Source: Paenibacillus tyrphae
GTDB lineage: Bacteria > Bacillota > Bacilli > Paenibacillales > NBRC-103111
DNA: 64,000 bases
Direction of reading: 5' to 3'
Assembly: GCF_000722545.1 (NCBI RefSeq)
Contig: NZ_JNVM01000016.1
Span: forward strand, 124,001 to 188,000
The translations under genes and the position numbers were made by a program. The notes below the pieces were generated by a model. It did not search any database. It saw only the letters and a program-made list of their open reading frames with translations, and was not told the DNA's origin. This document shows, piece by piece, positions 1-9,545 of this stretch (positions within the stretch are counted from its first letter, which is position 1; the number at the start of each line of letters is the position of its first letter).

Positions 1-1
1 C

Positions 2-583
2 GGAGGTTACGGACACGGCACGTTTTACGTCAACTGGTTTGACGGCTCGGGACGCTTCGAGGATTATTTCTTGTACGATCTTATTCCTGCGATCGACCGC
101 GAGTTTCGCACGATTGCAGCTCCTTCCCATAGAGCTCTCTGCGGCCTGTCCATGGGCGGCTACGGTTCGTTCGTGCTGGCACTGCGCAATCCGCACCTTT
201 TCGGATCGGCGGCTAGTATCGCCGGCGCGCTTATGTCCGCCGGCCTCATGACCGAAGCGTTCCTTCGTACGGATGTGTGCCGGATGATCGGACCCGCACA
301 CGGGCCTTACGCGCAAGAGCTGGATTTGCACGTGCTGGCTGCACGGAGGGTGAAGGAAGAAGTCCGTCCCGCACTTCATTTCAACTGCGGGACGGCGGAC
401 TCGTTATTCCCGCTCAACTCCGCTTATCAGGCGCTGCTGAAGCAGATCGGCTACTCGCACGAGTATATGGAATTCGAAGGGGATCACAATTGGGAGTATT
501 TCGGAGGGCATCTGCCTGAGGCACTCCGGTTCATCGAGCGCTGTTTCGCTGGATCGGTGCCAAAGCATACTCCGGCGGTTTGA
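2..583 (+). CDS. esterase family protein (alpha/beta hydrolase), 5' end missing
   Basis: The reading frame is open from the first bases of the window, so the N-terminus lies outside; 193 residues are visible. It carries the nucleophile elbow GLSMGG at about residues 48-53, with the serine in the centre, and an NWEYFGGHLPEAL stretch near the end whose conserved context (DHNWEYF) supplies the catalytic histidine. This pattern fits the tributyrin esterase / S-formylglutathione hydrolase-like family, which cleaves short-chain carboxyl esters. No membrane segment is visible in this part. The natural substrate cannot be told. The gene ends just before a strong hairpin at 596-658. Confidence 0.8.
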   Translation, partial: GGYGHGTFYVNWFDGSGRFEDYFLYDLIPAIDREFRTIAAPSHRALCGLSMGGYGSFVLALRNPHLFGSAASIAGALMSAGLMTEAFLRTDVCRMIGPAHGPYAQELDLHVLAARRVKEEVRPALHFNCGTADSLFPLNSAYQALLKQIGYSHEYMEFEGDHNWEYFGGHLPEALRFIERCFAGSVPKHTPAV

Positions 584-595
584 CAACCAGTATTG

Positions 596-658
596 AAAAG
601 CCCGCCGTCTACCGTGGATGAAATGCATCATTTCATCGCTGTAGACAGGCGGGCTTTT
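596..658. terminator. bidirectional rho-independent terminator
   Basis: A long inverted repeat (AAAAGCCCGCC-GTCTAC at 596-612 against its complement at 641-658, with a second self-complementary stretch in the loop) is flanked by A and T runs. It lies between two convergent genes and can terminate both. Confidence 0.85.
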
Positions 659-672
659 GTATACCCAGAGCG

Positions 673-3600
673 TTAATTCAATCCGGCAGCCACAGCGCCC
701 TCATGGATCGTGCCCGGCCCTTTTTTACGCAAGTGCACGGTAAACGTCGTTCCCTTCCCCGGATCGGAATGGCACTCCACGCATCCTCCGTAATGCTGAA
801 GATAATTTTGCACGATATGCAGACCGAGACCGGAATTCGTGACGTCGGATTTGGTGGAGAAGCCTTTTTCGAATATGTTTAACCGATCCTCTTCCTTGAC
901 ATAGGAGCCGGAATTAAATACGGAAATCGTATACCGGTCTTCGGCTTCTTCGATCGTCAGGCGAACGGTGCGCAGCAAGTCGTCGGCCGGTATGGCCTCC
1001 ACGGCATTCTTCAGCAGATTGTGCATAATGCTGGAGAAATAACAGATCGGCAGCGTTAACTCTTCGAACGTGCAGTCAAGCTTCCCGGCGACCTGCAGAT
1101 CGATTTTCTCCGCGATGCAGATAAGCGACAGATTGCTCAGAACGACGCCGAGCACCGGAAATTCAACCGATCCGATGACCGATTGCTGCACGATCTCTTT
1201 GCACCAGACGGAAATATATTCCTTCGCCATATCGAACTTGTTCATCATCAGCAGAGCATGAACGGTTTGCACATTGTTGATCAGCTCGTGCTGCGCTTTG
1301 CGTATATTCAGCATGGTCGCTTCCGCAGACTGCACCCAGCGTTCTTTCTCGTCAAGCTGCAGACGGATGTTTTTCTCCTGCTCCTCCATGAGCTGCAGCT
1401 TGTAATCTTTGTATTTGAGATGGTCGTACAGCTTGGAATTTTCGATCAGCATTGCGACCTCCGCGGCAAGCAGCTTGAGCGTGTCGAGACGCTCTTCTTG
1501 AAATACATGGCTGGCGAGGCTGTTCTCCAAATAAAGCGCGCCGATCAGAATGCTCTGCTTAAGAATAGGCACGCAAAGAATCGATTTGGGCTGCTGCGTC
1601 AAAATGTAGGCGTCCCGGGCGAAGATGTCCGAGACTGCCGCATCGTGCAAAAGCACCGTTTCGCCGGTCCGGGCGGCATACTGTATCACCGTAACGGCCG
1701 CGCTGCGGCAATCGTCCAAAGAGGCCGAATGCAGCGACTCGAACGGGGTGTGGAGCGCCTTTTCCACTTCGACGAACAGCCGGCCGTTCCGTTCAAGCAC
1801 GAGGAGTCCTTTGTCCGCACCCGCATTTTCCAGCAGGATCGTCATGATGCTTTCGAGCATCTGTTGGAATACGGCTTCGTTCGAGATGGCTTGAGACGCT
1901 TTCATCATACAGGAGAGGTCGATCGTCGATTCCCCGGCCTGTGCCCTGCTGAGCAAGGACGGATAGCGGTCGTCGAGATCGGATACCTTCCGGTTGGCGC
2001 CCCACTTCGCATATAAGCTTCGCGCTTCCATTAAATAGGAGCGGGCCACCTTGAGTTTGCCGGCCTGCATATAGTACTTTGCGGCATATTCCCCGGCCAT
2101 TGCTTCGAGCGGCACGAAGCCGTTTTTCGAGGCATGATGAATGGCTTGGTCGTATTTTTCCACAGCCAGCACCGGGTCATCGGAAATGCGATGCCATTCG
2201 GCTTCGACAAGCAGCTTCATAGCAAGAAAATTAGCCGGCGAGAAGGCCGACCAACGTTCCAGAAACCGGATGCTTTTGCGGATACGGGCTTTGTAAGCTT
2301 TCCGCTCCTTAGCCGACGCCTTGGCGTACAATCCGGCAAGCGCCAAAGCATATTGAAAGTGATGCTGGTGCACGTGCGGCAGACCGAAAACCGACTTGAT
2401 GCCGGCATCTGCGGTCTCGCAAATGGCTTTGGCTTCGTCCGGGCGCTCCAGCAACAAGTGCGTTTGCGCTTGAAACACGTAATACGTATGGGCGATAGCC
2501 TGATTGGTCAAAGCTTTCATTTGCTTCGCTTCGTTCGCGTTCATGAAGGGCTCGCAGCCGTTTGCGCCGGCCGGGGCAGGTAGGACATCTTCCTTCAAAA
2601 ACATCATATAACGCTGAAGCACGGTATAGATCCAAATCGTATCCCGGTCTTTTGACTTATGTATGAACGTATGGTACTGGTCCGTTTCCTTCAGCACTTC
2701 CGCCAGTGGATCGCCTTTAAGCAGCCGCATAAAAAAGCTGAACGCGATCGAATAGCCTGCGTATATGAAATCCCCCGATTCTATACCGTATTGATAAGCC
2801 TTGCGCAAATATCGGACATTTGCTTCGATATGCTCCTCGGCGTTGCTCGTAAAGGAGCCGTAAGCAAAGTAGACTTTGCATTTCATGGACAAATCGTTAA
2901 ACGTATCGCTGAGCTTCGCTCCAAGCCGGCCATATTCCATGCCGGCCTTCAGTCGTCCGAGCAGCGAGCTTAGAATGATTCCGTACGTCGAGCAGGCGAG
3001 GGCCGAGCCTTCCGAATGGCCGTGAACGAGCGAGTAATTGAACATTCGCAACATAAGATAAACATATAATTCCGAATTTAAAAAATAAGCCGGAGGCGTC
3101 AAATTCACCATGAGCCGCATGACCGCTTTATGGTTCGGGTCCGTCATGACTGGCAGATCGAGCAGTTCTTGAGGATGCCGGGTTCCTACGAGCAGATGTG
3201 CCTTCACCAGCGCCCGCCCGATGCTCAGCTTGCCGGGATTCGGCCGGATCGGAAGATCGAACAGCTTCAATCCTTCCAAGCCGATCCGCAACGCTTCTTC
3301 ATGCTCTCCCATATTGGTGAAGAGCACCACCATCAGGTTGCAGGTTTCCGCTTTTTCCAGCTTCGTCCGAGCATGCTTCAGTACCGTCTGAAACGAACGC
3401 TTCGCTTCTTCAAACTGACCGCACAAGTACTCCAGCTCGGCTTGATCCAGCTGCAGGGAGAAGCTCAGCTCGTACTGGTGCACCCAGCAGTCTTCCTCCA
3501 GCAATGCGATTCCTTGGGCCGCATAACGCAGCGCGATGTCATAAGCGGAATTGGTCTTCGCTTTCCGGCATGCCGCTGCATTCAAGCGGGCCAATTGATC

Positions 3601-5814
3601 TTTTTCTTCGGGGAGCGTAATAAGCTCCGAACCGAGATTGAGCTGATTCGTCATTTCGAACAGCCGCTCTTCCTGCGCATCCCCCTGATAATGGTTTTGC
3701 AGCAGCCTTCCGATATGCAGATGAATCTCTTTTTTCCGCTCCTTCGGGACAAGCGAGTAGACCGCTTGATAGACCCGGTCGTGCATGAATTTGAAGGAGA
3801 GCTTTTCCGGCGGAGCTTGGCGCCCAAGCCCGGCCTGCAGCAGAAGCCCATCGGCAACCGCTTCATGCAGCAGGGGGACGATCGTGTCCGGAGGCCGGCC
3901 CAGCACATGGGCCAGCGTATCGGTATCAAAATGGTGTCCGACGCAGGCGGCATGCATCAATACTTGCTGCAGCGGCCCGGAGAGACGGCGGATTTTGTTC
4001 ATCATAAAATCCACTACGTTGTCGGTAATATGCAGCTCGCCGATTTTGTCGGGGTCCCATTCCCAGCAGCCGGCGTCATAATTGAAGCGCAGCAGCTGAT
4101 GATCGTACAGCGTCCGGAAAAACTGCTTGGTAAAGAACGGATTGCCTTTCGTTTTATCCATGATCAGGCCCGCCAATTCATTCACCGGCTGGCGGATTGG
4201 CCGGAGCGAATCGTTCAGCAGGCGTTCGATGTGCTCTTCCTGGAGCGGTTCGAGCCGGATTCGCATTCTGTTCGGCAGCTTGCTTCGCTCCATCTTGTCC
4301 AAGAACGCTTGCAGCGGGGGAGGTTCGCTAAATTCCCGGTCCCGGTAGGCTCCCACGAACAGTCCGTATTGCAGCCCCGAGCCCAACGCCATATCCTCGA
4401 TGATTTGGACGGAAGACGGGTCGGCCCATTGCAGATCGTCCAAGAAAATAACCAGAGGCTGCTCTTTGGCCATAAGGGCGGACAGAAATTTTTGCAAGGT
4501 TAAAATAAACCGGTTATGCGTTTCGACAGGCGGAAGCTTGGAGAGCGGCGGCTGCTTGCCCAGAATCAGCTCGATATCGGGATTCATCTCCACCAGAATC
4601 TGTCCGTTAGGTACGACGGCCTCCAGAATCCGCTGCTTCAGCCCCTGGAACCGTTCTTCGGGAAGCGCTAGCAAATGCTGCAGCAGCTGCCGTCCCGCTT
4701 GCTGAACGGCATGGTAGGGCGTATCGCGCTTGAATTGGTCGAACTTGCCGGTAACAAACAAGCCGCCGCCGTTCTGCACCGATTGTTGAAATTCATGGAT
4801 CAAATACGACTTGCCGATCCCGGACAAGCCGGAGACGAGCACGATCTCGAGATTGCCGAGCTGTGCGCGCCGGTAAGCGCCCTGAAGCTGCTGCAGCTCC
4901 GCTTCACGACCGTAGATCGCATCGGAGATGCGGAATTGGTCCGACATTTCTGTGCCACTTACGGCGGACTCGTCGATGTAGCCTTCCGTCTGAAACTGCT
5001 TCAAGCAGCTCTCCAAATCCCGCCGCAGCGCAAATGCGCTCGGATACCGGTCCTCAGGATGCTTGGCCAGACATTTCATGACAATGCCGGAAACGGGCTG
5101 CGGCACCTCATACGCCCGCTCGCCGGGCGGGACGGGCTGCTTCGCCATATGCTGATGTACCAGCTCGCAGGCATCCTCGCTGTCGAACGGATACACTCCG
5201 GTAAGCATCCGGTAAAACAAAACGCCCAAAGCATACACGTCCGTCCGGGTATCCGTTCGGCGGTTCATACGGCCGGTCTGCTCCGGGGCTGCGTAGAGCA
5301 GCCGTGCCGCTTCGTAACGAGGCGGTTCCGCAGCGGCGTCCGGCAGTGCGGCTACCGGCGTTACGTTATATAAATCGGTAAGCTTCATCTTTTTTCTATC
5401 GGATTCGACAAAAAATGCAGACGCCGAAAGGGCCAGGTGGGCGAATTTCAAGTGGTGCAGCTTTCGGATCAGTTCCGACGCCGCAACGGCCCACTGCAAA
5501 AAAAGGCCGAGCTCCATAGGCTGCGGAGTCAGCAGGGAAGAAAGAGGGCACCCGTCCGTGTGCTCCATGACAAGCGCGGAAGCGCTGCCGATCGAGATCA
5601 TCCCGCGCGGGACGAGAATGTCGTCCAATGGAATGGTTTTGCCGATTTTATATTCTTGATGCAGCCAGTCGGGTTGCGATGGCTGGGAATATTCGTCTTT
5701 TACGATTTTAACGAGCCTTGCCTCGCCGGAAGGAAGCTCTTCGCCGCGGTAAAGAATCGTGAAGCCGTTTTCGCCGATCGGCTCAAGCGACTTTTCATTT
5801 ACGTTCCAAGCCAA
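673..5814 (-). CDS. giant signalling protein: pseudokinase, AAA ATPase, TPR-like region, GAF, histidine kinase
   Basis: This 1713-residue protein has the order of the trifunctional serine/threonine kinase / ATPase / histidine kinase family. Residues 10-270 form a protein-kinase fold with a clear APEQTGRMNRRTD activation-segment motif (176-188). The catalytic HRDLKPxN motif reads HLALSASA (126-133) and DFG reads DLY (147-149), so phosphotransfer looks lost. A large AAA/NACHT-like ATPase follows (Walker A GLSGIGKS 329-336; Walker B with LDDLQWAD), then a long helical TPR-like stretch, a GAF domain (about 1270-1430) and a Spo0B/CitA-type dimerisation helix with H1509 (QHELINNVQ). The C-terminal HATPase domain has N and G boxes (NLLKNAVEA; SGLGLHIV). 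The start is TTG, chosen because GGAGGG sits 7 bases upstream. No membrane helices are evident, so it is probably cytoplasmic. Signal and partner are unknown. Confidence 0.85.
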   Translation of the reverse strand: MAWNVNEKSLEPIGENGFTILYRGEELPSGEARLVKIVKDEYSQPSQPDWLHQEYKIGKTIPLDDILVPRGMISIGSASALVMEHTDGCPLSSLLTPQPMELGLFLQWAVAASELIRKLHHLKFAHLALSASAFFVESDRKKMKLTDLYNVTPVAALPDAAAEPPRYEAARLLYAAPEQTGRMNRRTDTRTDVYALGVLFYRMLTGVYPFDSEDACELVHQHMAKQPVPPGERAYEVPQPVSGIVMKCLAKHPEDRYPSAFALRRDLESCLKQFQTEGYIDESAVSGTEMSDQFRISDAIYGREAELQQLQGAYRRAQLGNLEIVLVSGLSGIGKSYLIHEFQQSVQNGGGLFVTGKFDQFKRDTPYHAVQQAGRQLLQHLLALPEERFQGLKQRILEAVVPNGQILVEMNPDIELILGKQPPLSKLPPVETHNRFILTLQKFLSALMAKEQPLVIFLDDLQWADPSSVQIIEDMALGSGLQYGLFVGAYRDREFSEPPPLQAFLDKMERSKLPNRMRIRLEPLQEEHIERLLNDSLRPIRQPVNELAGLIMDKTKGNPFFTKQFFRTLYDHQLLRFNYDAGCWEWDPDKIGELHITDNVVDFMMNKIRRLSGPLQQVLMHAACVGHHFDTDTLAHVLGRPPDTIVPLLHEAVADGLLLQAGLGRQAPPEKLSFKFMHDRVYQAVYSLVPKERKKEIHLHIGRLLQNHYQGDAQEERLFEMTNQLNLGSELITLPEEKDQLARLNAAACRKAKTNSAYDIALRYAAQGIALLEEDCWVHQYELSFSLQLDQAELEYLCGQFEEAKRSFQTVLKHARTKLEKAETCNLMVVLFTNMGEHEEALRIGLEGLKLFDLPIRPNPGKLSIGRALVKAHLLVGTRHPQELLDLPVMTDPNHKAVMRLMVNLTPPAYFLNSELYVYLMLRMFNYSLVHGHSEGSALACSTYGIILSSLLGRLKAGMEYGRLGAKLSDTFNDLSMKCKVYFAYGSFTSNAEEHIEANVRYLRKAYQYGIESGDFIYAGYSIAFSFFMRLLKGDPLAEVLKETDQYHTFIHKSKDRDTIWIYTVLQRYMMFLKEDVLPAPAGANGCEPFMNANEAKQMKALTNQAIAHTYYVFQAQTHLLLERPDEAKAICETADAGIKSVFGLPHVHQHHFQYALALAGLYAKASAKERKAYKARIRKSIRFLERWSAFSPANFLAMKLLVEAEWHRISDDPVLAVEKYDQAIHHASKNGFVPLEAMAGEYAAKYYMQAGKLKVARSYLMEARSLYAKWGANRKVSDLDDRYPSLLSRAQAGESTIDLSCMMKASQAISNEAVFQQMLESIMTILLENAGADKGLLVLERNGRLFVEVEKALHTPFESLHSASLDDCRSAAVTVIQYAARTGETVLLHDAAVSDIFARDAYILTQQPKSILCVPILKQSILIGALYLENSLASHVFQEERLDTLKLLAAEVAMLIENSKLYDHLKYKDYKLQLMEEQEKNIRLQLDEKERWVQSAEATMLNIRKAQHELINNVQTVHALLMMNKFDMAKEYISVWCKEIVQQSVIGSVEFPVLGVVLSNLSLICIAEKIDLQVAGKLDCTFEELTLPICYFSSIMHNLLKNAVEAIPADDLLRTVRLTIEEAEDRYTISVFNSGSYVKEEDRLNIFEKGFSTKSDVTNSGLGLHIVQNYLQHYGGCVECHSDPGKGTTFTVHLRKKGPGTIHEGAVAAGLN

Positions 5815-6038
5815 TGGAATGCCCTCCGATAAACTGCTTTGTTCATTTCATTGTACTTATTCACAGGAGTGGAAGCAACCATTAATCCCATTATCCGCCA
5901 TTAGAAGAAGCCTGCGCCAGCACTTGCGGCACCGGAAACGAGATGGAAAGTAAAGATTTTCGGCGCAGCATGGCTTCACGAAGCGATTTCCGATATAATG
6001 AATGTCAAAAAGATATCAGTGTAAGCGGAGGAACATTC

Positions 6039-6941
6039 ATGAAGGTCGCTATTGCAGGGGGGACCGGCTTTGTCGGCAAGCATTTGACCCAGTTGTTTTT
6101 ACAAAAAAAAGATACGGTAATCCTCATTTCACGGAAAAAGCGACGTTCGGATCATCCGTTAATTCGCCACATGACTTGGGACGAACTGGAAAATAACATT
6201 AAACCGCTGGAGGGCGTCGACGCGATCGTCAATTTGGCGGGGGAAACGATCAACCAGCGCTGGACGGAGGAAGCCAAGAAACGGATTCTGGAATCGCGTC
6301 TGGATGGGGTTAACCGCGTCCAAGCCCTGATCGAACAACTGGAGAAAAAACCTGTGCTGGTCAATGCGTCCGGCATGTCGATCTATGGCACGTCAGAGAC
6401 CGAGTCGTTCACGGAGGAGAGCGAGCTGCGCGTAGAGGATTTTTTGTCCGGCGTCGTCGACCAATGGGAGATGGCAGCGGAGCATATCCCCGATACGCGC
6501 GTCGTTCTGCTGCGGATGGGACTTGTGCTCGGCAGCGACGGAGGCGCCTTCCCGAAGATGAGTCTGCCGTTTAAGCTCGGTGTTGGCGGACGGGTTGGCA
6601 GCGGCCATCAAAAAATGTCGTGGATTCATATCGAAGACCTGTGCCGGATGATTGAGTTCTGTATCGAGCATGAAGAGATCGAGGGTCCGGTCAATGCGAC
6701 GGCGCCGATTCCGGTGACGAACGACCAGTTCGGGCGCAGCTTGGCCAAGGCACTCCGCCGGCCGTACTGGTTTCCGGTTCCGGCATTTATGCTGAAAGCG
6801 TTGTTTGGCGAAATGTCCGAGCTTCTGCTAAAAGGTCAACAAGTATTTCCGAAAGTCGTCACCGACCTCGGATTTCGTTATAAATATTCGGTGATCGATC
6901 ATGCGCTGGAAAATCTGGTGCGGTCCGGCAAGAAAGGGTGA
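6039..6941 (+). CDS. TIGR01777 family NAD(P)-dependent epimerase
   Basis: A 300-residue protein related to B. subtilis YfhF. It begins with the Rossmann dinucleotide motif GGTGFVG (residues 6-12), continues with the extended-SDR core, and ends in the DUF1731 tail (PVPAFMLKALFGEMSELLLKGQ). Length matches the family. Substrate is unknown for the family. I chose the ATG at 6039 because GGAGGA lies 8 bases before it; an in-frame start at 5943 would lack a site and place the likely promoter -10 (TATAAT, 5994-5999) inside the gene. A 102-codon gene follows after 7 bases, so the two are probably co-transcribed. Confidence 0.9.
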   Translation: MKVAIAGGTGFVGKHLTQLFLQKKDTVILISRKKRRSDHPLIRHMTWDELENNIKPLEGVDAIVNLAGETINQRWTEEAKKRILESRLDGVNRVQALIEQLEKKPVLVNASGMSIYGTSETESFTEESELRVEDFLSGVVDQWEMAAEHIPDTRVVLLRMGLVLGSDGGAFPKMSLPFKLGVGGRVGSGHQKMSWIHIEDLCRMIEFCIEHEEIEGPVNATAPIPVTNDQFGRSLAKALRRPYWFPVPAFMLKALFGEMSELLLKGQQVFPKVVTDLGFRYKYSVIDHALENLVRSGKKG

Positions 6942-6948
6942 ACGCGAG

Positions 6949-7257
6949 ATGATCGAATACGGTAATCCGGACATCCGGGAGCTGCGGTTCGCGCGGTTTC
7001 GTTCCCGGGCAGAGGCGCGCAGCGAGCAGTGGATCGATGTGGAAGTAAGTCTGGAGCTGGAGAAGGGCAGCGAGGCTCCGGAAGAGATCGTTGAACTGGG
7101 AGCGCTCATCGTCTGTACGCGCCGGGGAGACATCGTTGAGATCGTCCCGCAGGACGAAGGAAGAGACTGCGAGTACCAGTTCACGGAACAGGAAAAAGCG
7201 CAGCTGCGGACGTATTATGAGCAGGAAGTCCGGCCGACGGTGGAAAACATGCGCTAA
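6949..7257 (+). CDS. small acidic hypothetical protein
   Basis: A 102-residue protein that I do not recognise. It is rich in Glu, Asp and Arg, with no membrane segment or cysteine motif. The ATG at 6949 has AAGGGTGA upstream and follows the epimerase stop by 7 bases, which suggests translational coupling. Its stop codon lies at the foot of the shared terminator with topB. The coding frame has normal third-position GC bias, so it is probably real, but no function can be offered. Confidence 0.6.
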   Translation: MIEYGNPDIRELRFARFRSRAEARSEQWIDVEVSLELEKGSEAPEEIVELGALIVCTRRGDIVEIVPQDEGRDCEYQFTEQEKAQLRTYYEQEVRPTVENMR

Positions 7258-7294
7258 AAAAAGATTGAAGCCAGTTGCGGCTTCAATCTTTTTT
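7256..7294. terminator. bidirectional terminator between convergent genes
   Basis: A hairpin with arms AAAAAAGATTGAAGCC and its complement around a 6-base loop, flanked by A and T runs. It overlaps the last codons of topB on the minus strand and the stop of the small gene on the plus strand. Confidence 0.85.
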
Positions 7295-9427
7295 GTGCTT
7301 CGTCATCGCGGCTTTCAGCGCTTCTTCCAGGCTGGAGCCGAGCGAAACGTTATCGCTGTACTGCTTGGCGAGCTGGGTTTGCTGCCGCTTCGCTGCGCGT
7401 CCGCCGCCGCCGGATTCGCCAAGCATCTCGACTACATTGCATGGACGGCACTGTGCGTATTTGCCCGCTTTGCCCGTATGGATCTCCATCCGCTTATGGC
7501 ACTGCGGACAACGCTTGTTCGAAAGCGCAGGCTCTGCGGCCCGTTTATAAGCGCATTCCCGGTCGCTGCACACGAGTAATTTGCCGCGCTTGCTCTTGAT
7601 CTCCTGCAGCGGCTTGCCGCACTCGGGGCAGCGGGAATGGGTCAGGTTGTGCGGCTTGTATTCGGCTTCGCTCGCCTTAACCTCCCGGACAATGGCCTCG
7701 GTTTGCTTGCGGATGCTCTCCATAAACTTTCCGGCGTCGCCTTTGCCTTTGGAGATGCGCTCGAGCTCCTGCTCCCAAGCGGCTGTCAGCTCCGGGGTGC
7801 GAAGCTCGGGCACGACGAGCTCGATCAACTGGGCGCCTTTGCCGGTCGGCTGGAGCGTGTTCATGCGGCGCTCGATCGTATCGGTCTGCAGCAGCTTCTC
7901 AATAATATCGGCGCGGGTCGCCGGCGTGCCGAGGTTGTGCTTTTCCATAACCGAGAGCAGCGCCGCCTCGGTGTATCGGCCCGGCGGCTTGGTTGTCTGC
8001 TTATGCTGGCTGAGCCGGAACTCCTTCAGCTCCATCCCGGGCTGAAGCGGGGGCAGCGTTTGCCGGGAGGCCGGTTCGTCTTCGGCCGTATCGTCGTCTT
8101 CGTCTGCGCCGGCCGATGCTTCATACAGCGCCTTCCAGCCCGCTTCTTTGACGATGCGTCCTTTGGCGTGGAAATGCTCTCCTCCGACCTCCAGTGTCAC
8201 TGACGTTTCGTCATAGCGGAACGCCGGAGTGAACAACGCGATGAACCGGCGCACGATCAGGTCGTACAGCTTGCGCTCCTCGGCCGTCAGATTGTGCAGC
8301 TGCGGGCGTTCGTCCGTCGGAATGATCGCATGGTGGTCCGATATTTTGCTGTCGTCGACGACGCGCTTGGAGACTGGCAGCGGCTTCGAAAGCAGCGGCT
8401 TGATCCAAGCTGCGTAAGGCTGGACGTTCAAAGCCTTCAGCCGATCGGGAAGCGTAGAGACCATGTCCGAGGACAAGTAGCGCGAATCGGTACGCGGATA
8501 CGTGACGAGCTTGTGCTGCTCGTACAGCCGCTGAAGCACGTTCGACGTCTGCTTCGCAGTGAAGCCGTGCCGCTTATTGGCGTCGCGCTGCAGCTCGGTC
8601 AAGTCGTAGGCGAGCGGATGGGGCTCGCTCTTCTCCGTGACTTTAAGCTGCGCAACCTTGGCCGAGCGCGCCTTATTCAAGCGTTCGAGCAGCGCGTCGG
8701 CTGCGGCTTTATCGAACAGGCGTCCGTCCGGATGCGCCTGGCTCCGCCATACGGCCTGAAACGAGCCGAACTGCGCCCGCAGCATCCAGTAGTCTTTCGC
8801 CTGGAACGATTTGATCTCGCGTTCGCGGTCCATCATGGCCGCCAGCGTCGGCGTCTGCACGCGTCCGGCTGCCAGTTGGGCGTTATGCTTGCAGGTTAAG
8901 GCGCGCGTAATGTTAAGTCCGATCAGCCAATCCGCCTCCGCCCGGCAAACGGCGGAACGGTAGAGCGGGTCGTAAGACTGTCCAGGCTTCAGCGAGGCGA
9001 AGCCGTCGCGGATCGCCTTGTCCGTTTGCGAGGAAATCCAGAGCCGCTTGAACGGTTTTTTCCAATGAATCATTTCCATGATCCAGCGGGCGACCAGCTC
9101 GCCCTCGCGTCCGGCGTCGGTTGCAATGATGAGCTGCTCCAGATCGCTGCGCTTAGCAAGCTGCGCGATGGCTTTATATTGCGGCGTCGTTTCGCGAATG
9201 ATTTTCAGCTTCATCCGCGAGGGCAGCAAAGGCAAATCGTCTAAATTCCAGCTTTTGTACTTTGGATCATATTCCTCGGGCTCGGCCAGCGTGACCAAAT
9301 GCCCCAATGCCCAAGTCACCACATAGTCGGGGCCCTCCATATAATGCTTTTGCTTCTGATGGCAGCCCAGGACGCGTGAGATTTCCTTGGCGACGCTCGG
9401 CTTTTCCGCCAATACGAGTGATTTCAT
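7283..9427 (-). CDS. topB: DNA topoisomerase III (copy 1, zinc-ribbon tail)
   Basis: A type IA topoisomerase of 714 residues that relaxes and decatenates DNA by single-strand passage. The N-terminal Toprim domain shows LAEKPSVAKEI (6-16) and DAGREGELVARW; the active-site tyrosine is in LVTYPRTDSRYL (about 307-318). Two C-terminal Cys4-type elements are visible: CPEC...CSDREC and CPQC...CRPC. Length is normal for bacterial TopB. ATG at 9427 is preceded by AAAGGAG. It is divergent from the diguanylate cyclase. A second, more diverged topoisomerase III gene lies at 56558. Confidence 0.95.
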   Translation of the reverse strand: MKSLVLAEKPSVAKEISRVLGCHQKQKHYMEGPDYVVTWALGHLVTLAEPEEYDPKYKSWNLDDLPLLPSRMKLKIIRETTPQYKAIAQLAKRSDLEQLIIATDAGREGELVARWIMEMIHWKKPFKRLWISSQTDKAIRDGFASLKPGQSYDPLYRSAVCRAEADWLIGLNITRALTCKHNAQLAAGRVQTPTLAAMMDREREIKSFQAKDYWMLRAQFGSFQAVWRSQAHPDGRLFDKAAADALLERLNKARSAKVAQLKVTEKSEPHPLAYDLTELQRDANKRHGFTAKQTSNVLQRLYEQHKLVTYPRTDSRYLSSDMVSTLPDRLKALNVQPYAAWIKPLLSKPLPVSKRVVDDSKISDHHAIIPTDERPQLHNLTAEERKLYDLIVRRFIALFTPAFRYDETSVTLEVGGEHFHAKGRIVKEAGWKALYEASAGADEDDDTAEDEPASRQTLPPLQPGMELKEFRLSQHKQTTKPPGRYTEAALLSVMEKHNLGTPATRADIIEKLLQTDTIERRMNTLQPTGKGAQLIELVVPELRTPELTAAWEQELERISKGKGDAGKFMESIRKQTEAIVREVKASEAEYKPHNLTHSRCPECGKPLQEIKSKRGKLLVCSDRECAYKRAAEPALSNKRCPQCHKRMEIHTGKAGKYAQCRPCNVVEMLGESGGGGRAAKRQQTQLAKQYSDNVSLGSSLEEALKAAMTKHKKD

Positions 9428-9545
9428 GACAGGCTCCTTTCAACGGCGTTGTTTATTTTTAACACAATAGTACAATAGCCCTAACACTTTTTTAATACGT
9501 GTCTGCTATGATCGACAGCACAGAGAGATGGAGGGGGTGCGGTCT

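Noticed and set aside
3130..4503. 457-codon open frame on the plus strand
   Set aside because: It lies wholly antisense to the large signalling protein, has no ribosome binding site, and its translation is low in recognisable motifs. It mirrors codon bias of the real gene.
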